A stretch of DNA of 64,000 bases from Clostridia bacterium (GCA_017421045.1 JAFQMC010000017.1:1-64000); one strand, 5' to 3'. Shown: positions 36,043 to 46,982, numbered from the stretch's first letter. The notes: generated by a model not told the origin, from the sequence alone. Translations and numbers: made by a program.

Positions 36043-39000
36043 TCAGAAGTCACCGAAAAGTGAGATTTGTGAGTTTTCGGGAATACCGTCGAGAGCCCCT
36101 ATTTCTTTGAGAGCTTCAATGACGGCTTTTGTGACTTTTGTTTTTTGCTGCATCTGCTCAATTGAGAAATACTCACCTTGCTTGCCGCACTCAGCAAGAG
36201 AAATGGCGGCGGATTCACCTATGCCCGAGATAGACATAAAGGGAAGCCTTAACTTACCGTCTTCAACAACAAATCGTTTTGCATCGGATTTGTAAATATC
36301 AATCGGCAGAAGCTCTATGCCTCGGGCGAGCATCTCGTTGATAATCTGCAAAGTTGCAAACTCGGTCTTATCCTTCGCTGTTGCTTCGAAGCCTTTTTGG
36401 GTGATGTAATTCATTTTATTGACGACAGCCTGCTTTCCTTTGATAGCTGTCAGACCGTCAAAATCCTCGCCACGGACAGTGAAATAAGCCGCATAGTATT
36501 CAAGGGGTTTGTGAACCTTGTACCAACCGAGACGAAGGGTAGCAATCATATATGCAGCGGCGTGAGCCTTCGGGAACATGTACTTGATCTTCATGCAGGA
36601 ATCAATGTACCACTCGGGAACATTGTTATCACGCATAGCCTGAATATGCTCCTCGGTGAGCATTTTTGTTGCCTTACCTTTACGGACAATCTCCATGATT
36701 TTGAATGCCATAGAGGGATCAAGCCCCTTATGCATAAGATAAGTCATAATGGAATCTCGTGTTCCGATAACCTCAGAGATTGTGCAGACACCGTCTCTGA
36801 TGAGATCTGCGGCATTTCCTATCCAAACGTCGGTTCCGTGAGACAGACCTGAGATCTGCAGAAGGTCAGAGAATGTCTTAGGTTGTGATTCTACAAGCAT
36901 CTGACGAACAAAAGAGGTTCCTACCTCAGGCAGAGAGAACGTTCCCGTCTGAGAATCGATATCCTCAGGTGTTACACCGAGAGCCTCTGTTGACGTAAAC
37001 AGAGACATAACCTCGGGGTCACTCATAGGAACCTTCATAACGGGTATGCCTGTAAACTCCTCGAGATAGTGATATATTGTGGGCACATCATGACCAAGCT
37101 CGTCAAGCTTACAAATATTATCGTGAATAGAATGGAAGTCAAAATGAGTTGTAATATTATCAGAGTTTGTGTCGTCAGCAGGATGCTGAACGGGACAGAA
37201 ATCGTATATTTCCATACCCTTCGGCACAACAACCATTCCGCCCGGGTGCTGACCTGTGGTGCGCTTAACACCGGTAAATCCTGAAGCGAGACGCTCTTCT
37301 TCCGCTTTACCGAGGTTAATCTCACGCTCTGCTTCAAACTTCTTAACGTAACCGAAAGCAGTTTTCTCCGCAAGGGTTGAAATAGTGCCTGCTTTGAAAA
37401 CATTGTCTTTTCCGAACAATTCTTCGGTATATCGATGTGAACTTGACTGGAATTCACCGCTGAAGTTAAGGTCAATATCAGGCACCTTGTCTCCTTTGAA
37501 CCCAAGAAAGGTTTCAAAAGGGATTTCGTGGCCATCACGGTTAAGCTCGGTACCGCATTTAGGACACATTTTTTCCGGCAGGTCGAAGCCTGAGCCGTAA
37601 CTGCCGTCAGTGATAAACTCGCTGTACTTACACTCGGGACAGATGTAGTGTGGTGCAAGAGGATTAACCTCTGAGATACCTGAGATTGTAGCAACAAAGG
37701 AAGAACCTACACTACCTCTCGAACCTACAAGGTATCCGTGAGCCTCAGAGTTTGCAACAAGCTTCTGAGCTGTCATATAAAGCACAGAGTAGCCATATGT
37801 AGTAATAGCGCCCAGCTCTCTGTCAAGGCGTTCTTTGACGATATCGGGCAGAGGGTCGCCGTAAAGCTCTTTTGCGCGAGTCCATACAATGTCCATGAGC
37901 TGTTCTTCTGCGCCATCTATAAAGGGTGGGAAATTTTCCTTGGGGATAGGTCGGATTTTCTCAACCATATCGGCGATTTTGTTTGTGTTCTCTACAACGA
38001 TTTCATAGGCTTTTTCTTCGCCAAGATATGCAAACTCCTGAAGCATCTCAGCGGTTGTTCTGAAATACAGAGGAGCCTGATTATCAACATCGGAGTAGCC
38101 CTGTCCTGCCTGAAGAATACGTCTGTATTCGCTATCGTGAGGATCAAGGAAATGCACGTCACAGGTAGCTACAACGGGGATGTTCAGCTTCTCTCCCAAC
38201 GCAACGATTTTTCTGTTGATGTTACGGATATCCTCAAAGCTTTTAACCATTCCTTTAGCAATCATAAATGCATCGTTACCCTCGGGCTGAATCTCGAGAT
38301 AGTCATAGTAAGAAGCGATCTCGCAAAGCTCCGACTCAGGCTTTCCTGCTACTATCGCACGGAAAAGCTCTCCTGCTTCACAAGCAGATCCGATGATCAA
38401 ACCTTCTCTGTGTTTGTCGAGAACTGTTCTGAGAATTCTCGGACGCTTATAGAAGGAATGAAGATGTGAATATGAAATGAGTTTGTAAAGGTTCTTAAGA
38501 CCGGTTTTATTCTTAACGAGAATTATCTGGTGGTACGAAGGAAGATCCTTGTACTTACCGCCATAGATACCGCTATTGATTTCAGAGATTGTATTAATTT
38601 CGTAGTCAGTTCTGAGTCGGTCGCAAAGCTGTACGAAGATTTTTGAGAGAATTTCTGCATCGTCGCTTGCTCTGTGGTGATTAAACTCAGGAAGTCTGAG
38701 ATATTTTGCAACTGTATTTAACTTGCAGTTTTCGATATCTTTGAGTATAGTGCGAGACAGAGCCACTGTATCAACAGATGTGAAGGAATATTCTTTACCG
38801 CAGCGCTCACATGCAGCTTTGATGAAGGATGTATCAAAGCGAGCGTTATGCGCAACGAGAACTCTTCCCTGACAAAAATCAAGAAATTTCTCCAGTGCTT
38901 CAGCTTCTTTCGGTGCACCCTTCACCATAGAATCGTCAATGCCTGTAAGCTTTGTTATCTTCTCGGGAATTGCGACTTGCGGGTCAACAAAAGTAGAGAA

Positions 39001-40389
39001 AGAATCCACGGCTTTTCCGTTTTTTACAAGAACAGCACCGATTTCTATTATTCTGTTTTTACTTGCAGATAGTCCTGTGGTCTCCAGATCGAAGCAAACA
39101 AACTCACCATCAAAGGGCTCGTCCCTATCTCCGTCAACTACATTGACAACATCATTGACAAAATACGCCTCTGTGCCATAGATGACCTTGATTTCCTTAC
39201 CCTTATACTCCAGACCCTCACAAGCGTTCATAGCGTCAGGGAAAGCCTGGGCAACACCATGGTCGGTTACGGCAATTGCCGAGTGACCCCAGTCTGATGC
39301 ACGGTTGATGAGATTGCCTGCAGGAGTGAGAGCATCCAGTGCAGACATATTTGTATGCAGGTGTAGCTCTACCCTCTTTTTCGGTGCATTGTCTACAACC
39401 TGATATTTTTCTGCTGTCATTATGGACTTGCAATTAATAACATAAGCCTTCATAAACGGGTCGAACTCATAATCTCCCCGAGCAACAATGGTTTTTCCTT
39501 TAGAAAGTGCAGACAGAGGCTTACACTCAGCTATGGGCGCAAAAACCTTGAGAATAGCCGAGCCAGTATAATCGGTGATGTAAATGGAGATTATGTTTTT
39601 ATCACCTGACTTGGTGACTTTCGTCTCCATGCTGAAGATATCACCCCAGATCGTCACCTTTCCCGAGTCAAAAGACAGAGAGTTAATGCTCTGAGTTTTG
39701 CCTTTAATAATTCTTCCCCACAAAGGTCTTGTTGAACCGGGATAAATGCAGGGATAAAGGTGTTCCCCGCTACGGATTTCGATAGTCCGGGAAGGAGCAT
39801 CAGGGGATTTATAGTTGGATTCAGATTCCTCGAAGGCTTCGAGTTCTTTTCTTCTCAATGTCTCTTCATAATGCTTGATGTTCTCAATATACTGGTCATC
39901 GTCAGCATTGATATCGGTAACACCTGAATACTCGATGTTGAAGCTCTTTCCGTATTCACTGTTAATTACATCTCTGAGTTCACGGTCAAAGCCCAGAGAA
40001 TTAAGCGCAGTTTTGCCACCATGATGAAGCTCAACGACAAGAGTATCACCTTTGATAATAACAGTGCTGTCAGAGATAACACCATTCAACGAAGGGATGC
40101 GACGACGTACTTCTTTTATAACATCATCGTATCTGTCAGCAGAAAACTCTACGTCGGTATATTCAGGATAAATAATGACTTTTTCAAAAGACAGCGCCGA
40201 TCCTGCTATCATTTTTTCAGTGGCGAAAAGCAGGTCTCTCTCTATAACGTCACTAAAGCGTACAGCAATTTCTGCTGTACGCTTTTCTTTATTTATATTA
40301 ATTTTTTCAATTAGTCCCGCAGATACTTTTTCGCTGAAAGAACCTGCATCACTTAAAAATTTCTCAAAACAACTTCCTAATGTATTCAT
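36043..40389 (-). CDS. polC: DNA polymerase III alpha subunit, Gram-positive PolC
   Basis: 1448 residues, the normal size. In order: N-terminal domain, OB fold (about 230-330), PHP start (ELHLHTNMSALDA), inserted DEDD exonuclease (FDLETTGLS, then HNARFD), polymerase palm with PDIDLNF, and a C-terminal clamp-binding peptide SQISLFGDF. It is the main replicative polymerase with built-in proofreading. It follows ispG after 25 nt. Confidence 0.99.
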   Translation of the reverse strand: MNTLGSCFEKFLSDAGSFSEKVSAGLIEKININKEKRTAEIAVRFSDVIERDLLFATEKMIAGSALSFEKVIIYPEYTDVEFSADRYDDVIKEVRRRIPSLNGVISDSTVIIKGDTLVVELHHGGKTALNSLGFDRELRDVINSEYGKSFNIEYSGVTDINADDDQYIENIKHYEETLRRKELEAFEESESNYKSPDAPSRTIEIRSGEHLYPCIYPGSTRPLWGRIIKGKTQSINSLSFDSGKVTIWGDIFSMETKVTKSGDKNIISIYITDYTGSAILKVFAPIAECKPLSALSKGKTIVARGDYEFDPFMKAYVINCKSIMTAEKYQVVDNAPKKRVELHLHTNMSALDALTPAGNLINRASDWGHSAIAVTDHGVAQAFPDAMNACEGLEYKGKEIKVIYGTEAYFVNDVVNVVDGDRDEPFDGEFVCFDLETTGLSASKNRIIEIGAVLVKNGKAVDSFSTFVDPQVAIPEKITKLTGIDDSMVKGAPKEAEALEKFLDFCQGRVLVAHNARFDTSFIKAACERCGKEYSFTSVDTVALSRTILKDIENCKLNTVAKYLRLPEFNHHRASDDAEILSKIFVQLCDRLRTDYEINTISEINSGIYGGKYKDLPSYHQIILVKNKTGLKNLYKLISYSHLHSFYKRPRILRTVLDKHREGLIIGSACEAGELFRAIVAGKPESELCEIASYYDYLEIQPEGNDAFMIAKGMVKSFEDIRNINRKIVALGEKLNIPVVATCDVHFLDPHDSEYRRILQAGQGYSDVDNQAPLYFRTTAEMLQEFAYLGEEKAYEIVVENTNKIADMVEKIRPIPKENFPPFIDGAEEQLMDIVWTRAKELYGDPLPDIVKERLDRELGAITTYGYSVLYMTAQKLVANSEAHGYLVGSRGSVGSSFVATISGISEVNPLAPHYICPECKYSEFITDGSYGSGFDLPEKMCPKCGTELNRDGHEIPFETFLGFKGDKVPDIDLNFSGEFQSSSHRYTEELFGKDNVFKAGTISTLAEKTAFGYVKKFEAEREINLGKAEEERLASGFTGVKRTTGQHPGGMVVVPKGMEIYDFCPVQHPADDTNSDNITTHFDFHSIHDNICKLDELGHDVPTIYHYLEEFTGIPVMKVPMSDPEVMSLFTSTEALGVTPEDIDSQTGTFSLPEVGTSFVRQMLVESQPKTFSDLLQISGLSHGTDVWIGNAADLIRDGVCTISEVIGTRDSIMTYLMHKGLDPSMAFKIMEIVRKGKATKMLTEEHIQAMRDNNVPEWYIDSCMKIKYMFPKAHAAAYMIATLRLGWYKVHKPLEYYAAYFTVRGEDFDGLTAIKGKQAVVNKMNYITQKGFEATAKDKTEFATLQIINEMLARGIELLPIDIYKSDAKRFVVEDGKLRLPFMSISGIGESAAISLAECGKQGEYFSIEQMQQKTKVTKAVIEALKEIGALDGIPENSQISLFGDF

Positions 40390-40414
40390 TCGATCCTCGA
40401 TATATCATGTAAAT

Positions 40415-41455
40415 TTATAGCTTCTCAATTTCTTCCAAAAGTGCATCAACAATTTTTTCTTCGGGAACTTTGTACAGTATTTCACCCTTACGGAAAATCA
40501 GACCGCAACCGTCACCGCCTGCAACACCGATATCGGCCTCTTTAGCCTCGCCGGGACCGTTGACAGCACATCCCATAATAGCAACGGTTATGTCCTTATC
40601 AACACCCATAAGTCGGGATTGAACAGTATTTGCAAGTCCGATAAGATCGATCTTTGTACGTCCGCATGTAGGGCAAGAGACAAATCGTACTCCTCCGTCT
40701 CTGAGACCGATTGATTTGAGCAGTTCAATTCCTGCAACAACTTCGCGAACAGGGTCGGCTGTAAGCGAAATGCGGATTGTATCGCCTATTCCATGAAGAA
40801 GCAATGAGCCGATTCCTGCAGACGATTTAATTATACCGCTGTATTCTGTGCCTGCTTCGGTAACTCCCAGATGCAGAGGGTAGTCACATCTTTGTGAAGC
40901 AAGCTCGTATGCTTTAACCGTAGTAGGAACTGAAGATGACTTCATGGAAAGGACAATATCGGTGAAATCAAATTTCTCTAATAATGAAGCGTGATAGAGA
41001 GCACTGTCACAAAGAGCCTCTGCAGTAGGATGTCCGTACTTTGCGAGAATTGATTTTTCCAGCGAGCCAGAATTTACGCCGATACGGATGGGCACAGAAT
41101 GATTTCTGCACGCATCAGCAACAGCTTTTACCCTGTCGTCACTGCCGATGTTGCCGGGATTGATGCGTATTTTATCCACTCCAGCTGCAACACACTCAAG
41201 TGCGAGCTTGTAGTCGAAGTGAATATCTGCAACTATTGGTGCAGACACCGCCTCTTTAAGCGCAGGAATCAGTCTGACAGCGTCCTTGTCGGGTACTGCG
41301 GCACGTATTATATCGCAACCGGCTGCCTGCAAATTCTTAGCCTGCTGCACACTGGCTTCGATGTTGTGAGCAGGTGTGTTGAGCATAGACTGGACAGAAA
41401 CCCGTGCTCCTGCACCTATTTCTACATTTCCTGCTTTAACTTTTATTTTAGACAT
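40415..41455 (-). CDS. ispG: 4-hydroxy-3-methylbut-2-enyl diphosphate synthase
   Basis: 346 residues. ATG at 41455 after GTGAGG. SVQSMLNTPAHN at the start, and the 4Fe-4S ligands CPTCGR and GCAVNGPGE at the end, define the short bacterial form. It catalyses the penultimate MEP-pathway step to isoprenoids; Dxr is encoded in the same run. Confidence 0.97.
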   Translation of the reverse strand: MSKIKVKAGNVEIGAGARVSVQSMLNTPAHNIEASVQQAKNLQAAGCDIIRAAVPDKDAVRLIPALKEAVSAPIVADIHFDYKLALECVAAGVDKIRINPGNIGSDDRVKAVADACRNHSVPIRIGVNSGSLEKSILAKYGHPTAEALCDSALYHASLLEKFDFTDIVLSMKSSSVPTTVKAYELASQRCDYPLHLGVTEAGTEYSGIIKSSAGIGSLLLHGIGDTIRISLTADPVREVVAGIELLKSIGLRDGGVRFVSCPTCGRTKIDLIGLANTVQSRLMGVDKDITVAIMGCAVNGPGEAKEADIGVAGGDGCGLIFRKGEILYKVPEEKIVDALLEEIEKL

Positions 41456-41462
41456 AATTACC

Positions 41463-42830
41463 TCACACAAAGAGCATCCATACATCCTTGACGGATACAA
41501 TAAGGATAAATATCAAGAGAATTCCAAGACCGATAGCGTTGACGATAGCCTCAACTTTTCTCGGGATGGGACGTCTGAAGATTCCTTCGATAAGAAGGAA
41601 CAAAAAACGTCCGCCATCAAGAGCCGGGAAAGGAAGCATATTGACAACTCCGAGATTCACGGAGATTATCATCATAACATAAACAATGTTGAGCACCGCA
41701 TCGCCAAAGCCTGTTTTAAGACCTTGCTGTGCAACCTCAACAGTTGCGGATGCCGCACCGATAGGACCTGAAACATCTGTGAAGCCAAATTCACCCTTAA
41801 CAAGTCCTATTAATGAATCAACAACCATACGGACAACAGACACTGTCTGGGAACCTGTTTCTTCTAACAACGAGAGAAAAGTTTTATCCTTGGGGTTGGT
41901 ATAAAAATCAATAGACATCTTTGGAGTTGGGTCGTCAGCGGTAGTGTAGGTTCTGAAGTCGACATCTTCGAGGAGAACCTCTTCCCCACTGCGAACAACT
42001 TTAAGATCGGCTCTGAATCGGGGTCTGCTGTCTTTTACTTCGATGGTGGGAACCTCTACGGTTTCAGAGGGGAAATAACTGTAAAGAACCTCTGCTCCCT
42101 CTGAAAGAGCGAGATCTGCTTCTTCTTTTGTATTGGCGGCGTTAACCTTTTCAGCAGCCTGACAGAGATCTGCGTATATCTGTTCATACTCTGCATCTGT
42201 GAAGCTGTCGAAGTTACCTTTTTCGTATTGATCATAGTAGATGTCGGAAAGAGCATTTGTGCAATCCTGCTTGTAAATCTGGAAGCTGTCACCGCTTACA
42301 TCCTGCACTTTGATAGTTGCAAGGGAGTACGAAAGGTCCAGAGAATTGTTAACGGCGTATCCGTCAACGGCAATAATTTTATCTCCCTCTTCAAGTCCGC
42401 TGTTAGCACTATAGGACTGAGGAATAAAGGAATTGACCGTGGTGGAAGAAAAATTCTCCATGGGAAGCAGGAGCACCATCATGAGAATAAGACCCAAAAC
42501 GATGTTCATAACAGCGCCTGCGGCAACAATTATGAGTCGTTTGTAAATCTTTACATTATTGAATGCTCTGGGGTTGTCGCTTTCTTCATCTTCTCCTTCC
42601 ATAGCGCAGTAACCGCCGATTGGAAGAAGTCTGAGTGAATATTTGGTTTCACCCTTTGTAAAAGAAAAGAGCTTGGGTCCCATACCGAGTGCAAACTCGT
42701 TAACCTTTACACCTGAAAGCTTTGCAGTCACAAAGTGGCCGCCTTCGTGAAAAAATATGATAAGTTCAAACAATAGAACTCCGATAATAATCAGAGCCGC
42801 AGTGATCAGAATATTAACGAACACTGTCAA
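41463..42830 (-). CDS. rseP: RseP/RasP-type site-2 protease
   Basis: 455 residues. Start TTG at 42830 with GGAGATGAT upstream. Zinc motif HEGGH (residues 28-32), PDZ-like segment (SANSGLEEGDKIIAVDG) and second motif MLPFPALDGGR near the C-terminus. It cleaves membrane anti-sigma factors and signal-peptide remnants. An insert of roughly 80-100 polar residues follows the PDZ start (YKQDCTNALSD onward), making it longer than typical relatives. Confidence 0.94.
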   Translation of the reverse strand: MTVFVNILITAALIIIGVLLFELIIFFHEGGHFVTAKLSGVKVNEFALGMGPKLFSFTKGETKYSLRLLPIGGYCAMEGEDEESDNPRAFNNVKIYKRLIIVAAGAVMNIVLGLILMMVLLLPMENFSSTTVNSFIPQSYSANSGLEEGDKIIAVDGYAVNNSLDLSYSLATIKVQDVSGDSFQIYKQDCTNALSDIYYDQYEKGNFDSFTDAEYEQIYADLCQAAEKVNAANTKEEADLALSEGAEVLYSYFPSETVEVPTIEVKDSRPRFRADLKVVRSGEEVLLEDVDFRTYTTADDPTPKMSIDFYTNPKDKTFLSLLEETGSQTVSVVRMVVDSLIGLVKGEFGFTDVSGPIGAASATVEVAQQGLKTGFGDAVLNIVYVMMIISVNLGVVNMLPFPALDGGRFLFLLIEGIFRRPIPRKVEAIVNAIGLGILLIFILIVSVKDVWMLFV

Positions 42831-42854
42831 ATGTAATCATCTCCGTAGAATTTT

Positions 42855-44000
42855 CTATACCGCAGAAATAACGTATTCTCTTGCGGCACTGTCGGCACAG
42901 AGCACATCATCAAGAGTATTGAGCGGTGTGCTTTTAATATCAGAAACAGCTCCTGAGACCAACTCTCCGATACGCAGGAAAGGAATCTTTCCTTCTCTGA
43001 ATAAAGCGTTTGCAGCTTCGTTTGCACCATTAGCAATGGCGGGTGAAGTTCCGCCTATGGAAAGAGCAGTTTTGCACGCTGTGAGACATTCAAAAGTCTC
43101 ATAGTCGGGTTTATCAAAGGTGAGAGTTGCTACCGAAGCAAGGTCTAATTCCTTAGCAGGAGAAGGTACTCTGTCGGGATAAGTCAATGCATACTGTATA
43201 GGAATACGCATATCAGGCTCTCCCAGCTGTGCAAGTACGGAATTATCAACAAACTCTATGAGAGAGTGTATAATACTCTGACGATGAACAACAACGTCGA
43301 TATTGTCAGCGGTAACGTCAAAGAGCCATCTCGCTTCGATTATCTCAAGGCCCTTATTCATCATAGATGCGGAGTCAACGGTAATCTTTGCACCCATACT
43401 CCAATTCGGATGAGCGAGAGCCTCGGCAACAGTGACATTCTGAAGCTCTTCCCTCTTCTTGCCAAAGAAGGGACCGCCCGAAGCTGTCAGGATAAGTTTC
43501 TTAAGGTACTTTTTCTCAGGGCATCCCTGCAAGCACTGAAATATAGCACTGTGCTCGCTGTCAACCGGCAGAAGAGAAATTCCCGCTTCCTTGACAGAAT
43601 TCATAACAAGCTCTCCGCCTGCAACAAGCGTCTCTTTATTTGCAAGGGCAATATTCTTCCTTGCCTTGCAAGCCGCCAGAGTAGGCTCGAGTCCTACCAT
43701 TCCCACAAGCGAATTCAGGACTGTATCTGCTTCCTCAGCAGATGCTGCTTCAATGAGACCTGACATACCAAAGAGAACTTTGGTATCAGTATCAGCCAAG
43801 CGCAACTTAAGATCTGCTGCAGCTGACTCATCATACATAACAGCAAGCCTCGGCCTGAACTGCCTTACCTGCTCTTCAAGAAGTTTTACGTTTTTGTGAG
43901 CGGTAAGAGCACATATATTTAAATTATATTTATTAGCTACATCAAGTGTCTGGGTACCGATAGAACCGGTGGAACCCAGAACGGATAAACATTCAGTCAT
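42855..44000 (-). CDS. dxr: 1-deoxy-D-xylulose 5-phosphate reductoisomerase
   Basis: 381 residues. NADPH motif LGSTGSIGTQTLD, LANKETLVAGG, PVDSEHSAIFQCL and the SASMMNKGLE metal/substrate region are present. It commits DXP to the MEP isoprenoid pathway, the same pathway as ispG downstream. Confidence 0.98.
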   Translation of the reverse strand: MTECLSVLGSTGSIGTQTLDVANKYNLNICALTAHKNVKLLEEQVRQFRPRLAVMYDESAAADLKLRLADTDTKVLFGMSGLIEAASAEEADTVLNSLVGMVGLEPTLAACKARKNIALANKETLVAGGELVMNSVKEAGISLLPVDSEHSAIFQCLQGCPEKKYLKKLILTASGGPFFGKKREELQNVTVAEALAHPNWSMGAKITVDSASMMNKGLEIIEARWLFDVTADNIDVVVHRQSIIHSLIEFVDNSVLAQLGEPDMRIPIQYALTYPDRVPSPAKELDLASVATLTFDKPDYETFECLTACKTALSIGGTSPAIANGANEAANALFREGKIPFLRIGELVSGAVSDIKSTPLNTLDDVLCADSAAREYVISAV

Positions 44001-44047
44001 TACAAGTCACAACCTTATTATATCCATAAAAGACTGTAAAATATTAC

Positions 44048-44869
44048 TTATACTGTTATAAGTCCCCACGACTGGGAAATGAAATAGACGAAAGGTGCAC
44101 AGAAAATTACAGAATCGAATCTGTCAAGCAGACCGCCGTGCCCCGGCATTATTGAGCCATAGTCCTTGATGTTACAATCTCTCTTGATAACGGAGAAAAC
44201 AAGATCACCAAGAATTGAAACTACAGAGCAGTATATACCGATTACAAGCAGTGCAAGGTAGTTGACACTCATATTGCGGTATACAATAAACTGGAACACC
44301 AGACCTGCAAGCATCATTCCTGCAACAGCACCTAACATACCGCCGATTGCACCCTCAACAGTTTTGTTGGGGCTTATATTGGGACAGAGCTTCTTTTTTC
44401 CGATAAAGCTTCCTGTAAAATAGGCAGCACTATCAGCAAACCAAGGACCGATAAGAGCCATAACAAGGTAGAAGCTGTGCCATCCGCCGCTGGAGAATAC
44501 CAATCGGGATATCGTTGACATTGCAAGAGAGATTACAACAGAGCCTGCATACGCAAAGGTTATATCCCCTACTGTAACACTCTGTCTGAGGAAAACAAGC
44601 ATAAAAAACATCAGCATTGAGTATATAAAGAGAGGTATGTACCAATAAGCAGTGCAAGCAACCAAAGGCATTGCAACTGCAAACAGGAGTGTGAGTATCA
44701 GAACAGGAGGGTTCTTCTGCAAACTTTTTGCAGTGAGGAACTCTGAACACATGATTGTATTAACAAGAGCCGCCGCAATTACGATGATTATAGGAAACAT
44801 CTCTCCGAATATCATCAGCAATACACAAAAGATAATACCGATTATCGCGGTAATAATGCGTGTTTTCAA
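44048..44869 (-). CDS. cdsA: Phosphatidate cytidylyltransferase
   Basis: 273 residues, about eight hydrophobic segments. The CdsA signature MPGHGGLLDRFDS is near the C-terminus, with KKLCPNISPNKTVEG before it. It makes CDP-diacylglycerol for phospholipids. Confidence 0.96.
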   Translation of the reverse strand: MKTRIITAIIGIIFCVLLMIFGEMFPIIIVIAAALVNTIMCSEFLTAKSLQKNPPVLILTLLFAVAMPLVACTAYWYIPLFIYSMLMFFMLVFLRQSVTVGDITFAYAGSVVISLAMSTISRLVFSSGGWHSFYLVMALIGPWFADSAAYFTGSFIGKKKLCPNISPNKTVEGAIGGMLGAVAGMMLAGLVFQFIVYRNMSVNYLALLVIGIYCSVVSILGDLVFSVIKRDCNIKDYGSIMPGHGGLLDRFDSVIFCAPFVYFISQSWGLITV

Positions 44870-44905
44870 TTTAAGAACCCCCTGTTGGCTAAGGTATAAG
44901 TAAAA

Positions 44906-45652
44906 TCAGACACCGCCGAATCGACGGTTACGACTCGAAAACTCTCTGAGAGCTTCATCTAAGTCATCAGTTGTATAGTCAGGCCAGAGTTTGTCACAGA
45001 TGATAAACTCGGTGTATGCTGCCTGCCATAATAGAAAATTGGAAATTCTGTATTCACCGCTGGGTCTAATGATAAGGTCAGGGTCGGGCTGACCTGCAGT
45101 GTACAGATGTGAACTGATTGTATCGGCATTAATATCATCAACACTGAGCTTACCGTCTCTGGCTTGCTCTGCAATTAACTTTGTCGCCATAACAAGCTCG
45201 TCACGGCTTCCGTAGTTCATAGCAATGTTAAGCACCATTCCGGTACGTTCTGCGGATTCTCTCTCTGTTCTCTCGATAAGTTCTTGCAAATCCGAAGAAA
45301 AAGCCGAGGTATCACCGATAAACCGCACAACAATACTATCATCCTTAAAGTCTGTAAGAGCTTCATTAAGATACTGCTTGAAAAGCTTCATAAGAGCAGA
45401 TACTTCTTCAGCAGGACGCTTCCAATTTTCGGTGGAAAAAGCATAGACGGTGAGGTAACGGATGCCGATATCACTGCAATATCTGGTGATAGTACGGAAA
45501 GTCTGCGCGCCGTATGTATGGCCTGCACTTCTCGGCAGACCGCGTTTCTTCGCCCATCTGCCGTTACCGTCCATAATTATTCCTATATGCTGTGGAAGGA
45601 CGATAGACTCGTCCTTCCCCTGTTTTTTACGCCGTGAAAATAAAAACGACAT
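44906..45652 (-). CDS. uppS: Undecaprenyl diphosphate synthase (di-trans,poly-cis)
   Basis: 248 residues. IIMDGNGRWAKKRGLPRSAGH and LIIRPSGEYRISNFLLWQ contain the catalytic and metal sites. It builds the C55 lipid carrier for cell-wall synthesis from MEP-derived units. Confidence 0.98.
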   Translation of the reverse strand: MSFLFSRRKKQGKDESIVLPQHIGIIMDGNGRWAKKRGLPRSAGHTYGAQTFRTITRYCSDIGIRYLTVYAFSTENWKRPAEEVSALMKLFKQYLNEALTDFKDDSIVVRFIGDTSAFSSDLQELIERTERESAERTGMVLNIAMNYGSRDELVMATKLIAEQARDGKLSVDDINADTISSHLYTAGQPDPDLIIRPSGEYRISNFLLWQAAYTEFIICDKLWPDYTTDDLDEALREFSSRNRRFGGV

Positions 45653-45657
45653 AGTTA

Positions 45658-46212
45658 TCAGATCTCCATGATTTCTTTCTGCTTCTTCTGGCAGAGTTCA
45701 TCGATATTCTTAATGAATTTATCAGTAACCTTCTGAATCTTTTCCTGACCGTCCTCCAGGTCATCCTCTGTGATTTCGGAGTTTTTCTTCATCTTCTTCA
45801 GGCGGTCGATTGCATCTCTGCGCTCGTTACGAACCTGTACCTTTGTATCCTCTGCGTTTTTAGATATTTCCTTAACGATCTCCTTACGTCTGTCCTCTGT
45901 GAGAGGTGGGAAAATAAGACGGATGCACTTGCCGTCATTCTGGGGATTGATACCGATATCGGAGGTCTGGATAGCCTTCTCGATTGCGCGCAGTACAGAT
46001 GCATCCCAAGGCTGAATTGTCAGGGTTCTTGCCTCAGCTACAGCTACGGCTGCAAGCTGCTGAACAGGTGTAGGTGTGCCATAGTAGTCTACCATTACCT
46101 TATCAAGAACTGCAGGGTTAGCTCTGCCTGCTCTAACTCTTGCATATTCACTCTCGAGATAGTTCACACGCTTCTGCATGGATTCTTCAGATTTTTTAAT
46201 AACGTTATTCAT
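45658..46212 (-). CDS. frr: Ribosome recycling factor
   Basis: 184 residues. VRAGRANPAVLDKVMVDYYGTP and IRLIFPPLTEDRRKE are typical. With EF-G it splits post-termination ribosomes. It is 5 nt upstream of uppS and 28 nt downstream of pyrH. Confidence 0.98.
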   Translation of the reverse strand: MNNVIKKSEESMQKRVNYLESEYARVRAGRANPAVLDKVMVDYYGTPTPVQQLAAVAVAEARTLTIQPWDASVLRAIEKAIQTSDIGINPQNDGKCIRLIFPPLTEDRRKEIVKEISKNAEDTKVQVRNERRDAIDRLKKMKKNSEITEDDLEDGQEKIQKVTDKFIKNIDELCQKKQKEIMEI

Positions 46213-46240
46213 AATATATCCTCCTGATGAGATGTTCTAA

Positions 46241-46945
46241 TTAATTAACTAAGGTTCCGATACCCTCGCCGCAGACAGCGTCGTAAATATTCATAGGTCT
46301 GTCTATGCTGAATACAAGGATAGGAATATCGTTCTCTCTGCACATGGTTGCGGCTGTACCATCCATAACCTTAAGCTGTTTTTCAACAACTTCGCCAAAT
46401 GAAAGGTTGTCATACTTCACAGCATTTTCGTTGGTCTTGGGGTCACAGTCGTATACACCATCAACCATTGTTGCCTTAAGAATTATATCAGCTTCAATTT
46501 CGGCAGCGCGCAGCGATGCAGCAGAGTCGGTTGAGAAGAAGGGATTTCCTGTACCGCAACCAAAGACCACAACTCGGCCCTTTTCAAGATGACGGATAGC
46601 CTTGCCGCGAATGTAAGGCTCTGCTATTTCACGCATTGAGATGGCAGTCTGCACTCTTGTGTCAACACCGAGCTGTTCCAGTGCATCGCAAACACCGAGA
46701 GCATTGATGGCAGTAGCAAGCATACCCATATGGTCTGCACGAGTACGATCCATTTTACCGCTGGTTCTGCCTCGCCAGAAGTTGCCGCCGCCTACAACGA
46801 TTGCAACCTCAACGCCCATATCAACACATTTTTTGATAGGCTCGCAGATTTTGAGTACAGTTTCAAAATCTATACCACTTTTCTGATTGCCTGCAAGAGA
46901 CTCACCGGACAATTTAAGTAACACACGCTTATATTTCGGTTCCAT
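46241..46945 (-). CDS. pyrH: UMP kinase
   Basis: 234 residues. [36 protein letters not shown] and [13 protein letters not shown] are the amino-acid-kinase-fold blocks. It phosphorylates UMP to UDP. First gene behind its own promoter. Confidence 0.98.
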   Translation of the reverse strand: MEPKYKRVLLKLSGESLAGNQKSGIDFETVLKICEPIKKCVDMGVEVAIVVGGGNFWRGRTSGKMDRTRADHMGMLATAINALGVCDALEQLGVDTRVQTAISMREIAEPYIRGKAIRHLEKGRVVVFGCGTGNPFFSTDSAASLRAAEIEADIILKATMVDGVYDCDPKTNENAVKYDNLSFGEVVEKQLKVMDGTAATMCRENDIPILVFSIDRPMNIYDAVCGEGIGTLVN

Positions 46946-46982
46946 TCAGAACACCCCCAAAGTGCTATATATAGTTATTATA

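Noticed and set aside
37738..38469. 243-codon open frame on the plus strand inside polC
   Set aside because: It is opposite a well-conserved part of polC, rich in cysteine and without family motifs or a ribosome site.
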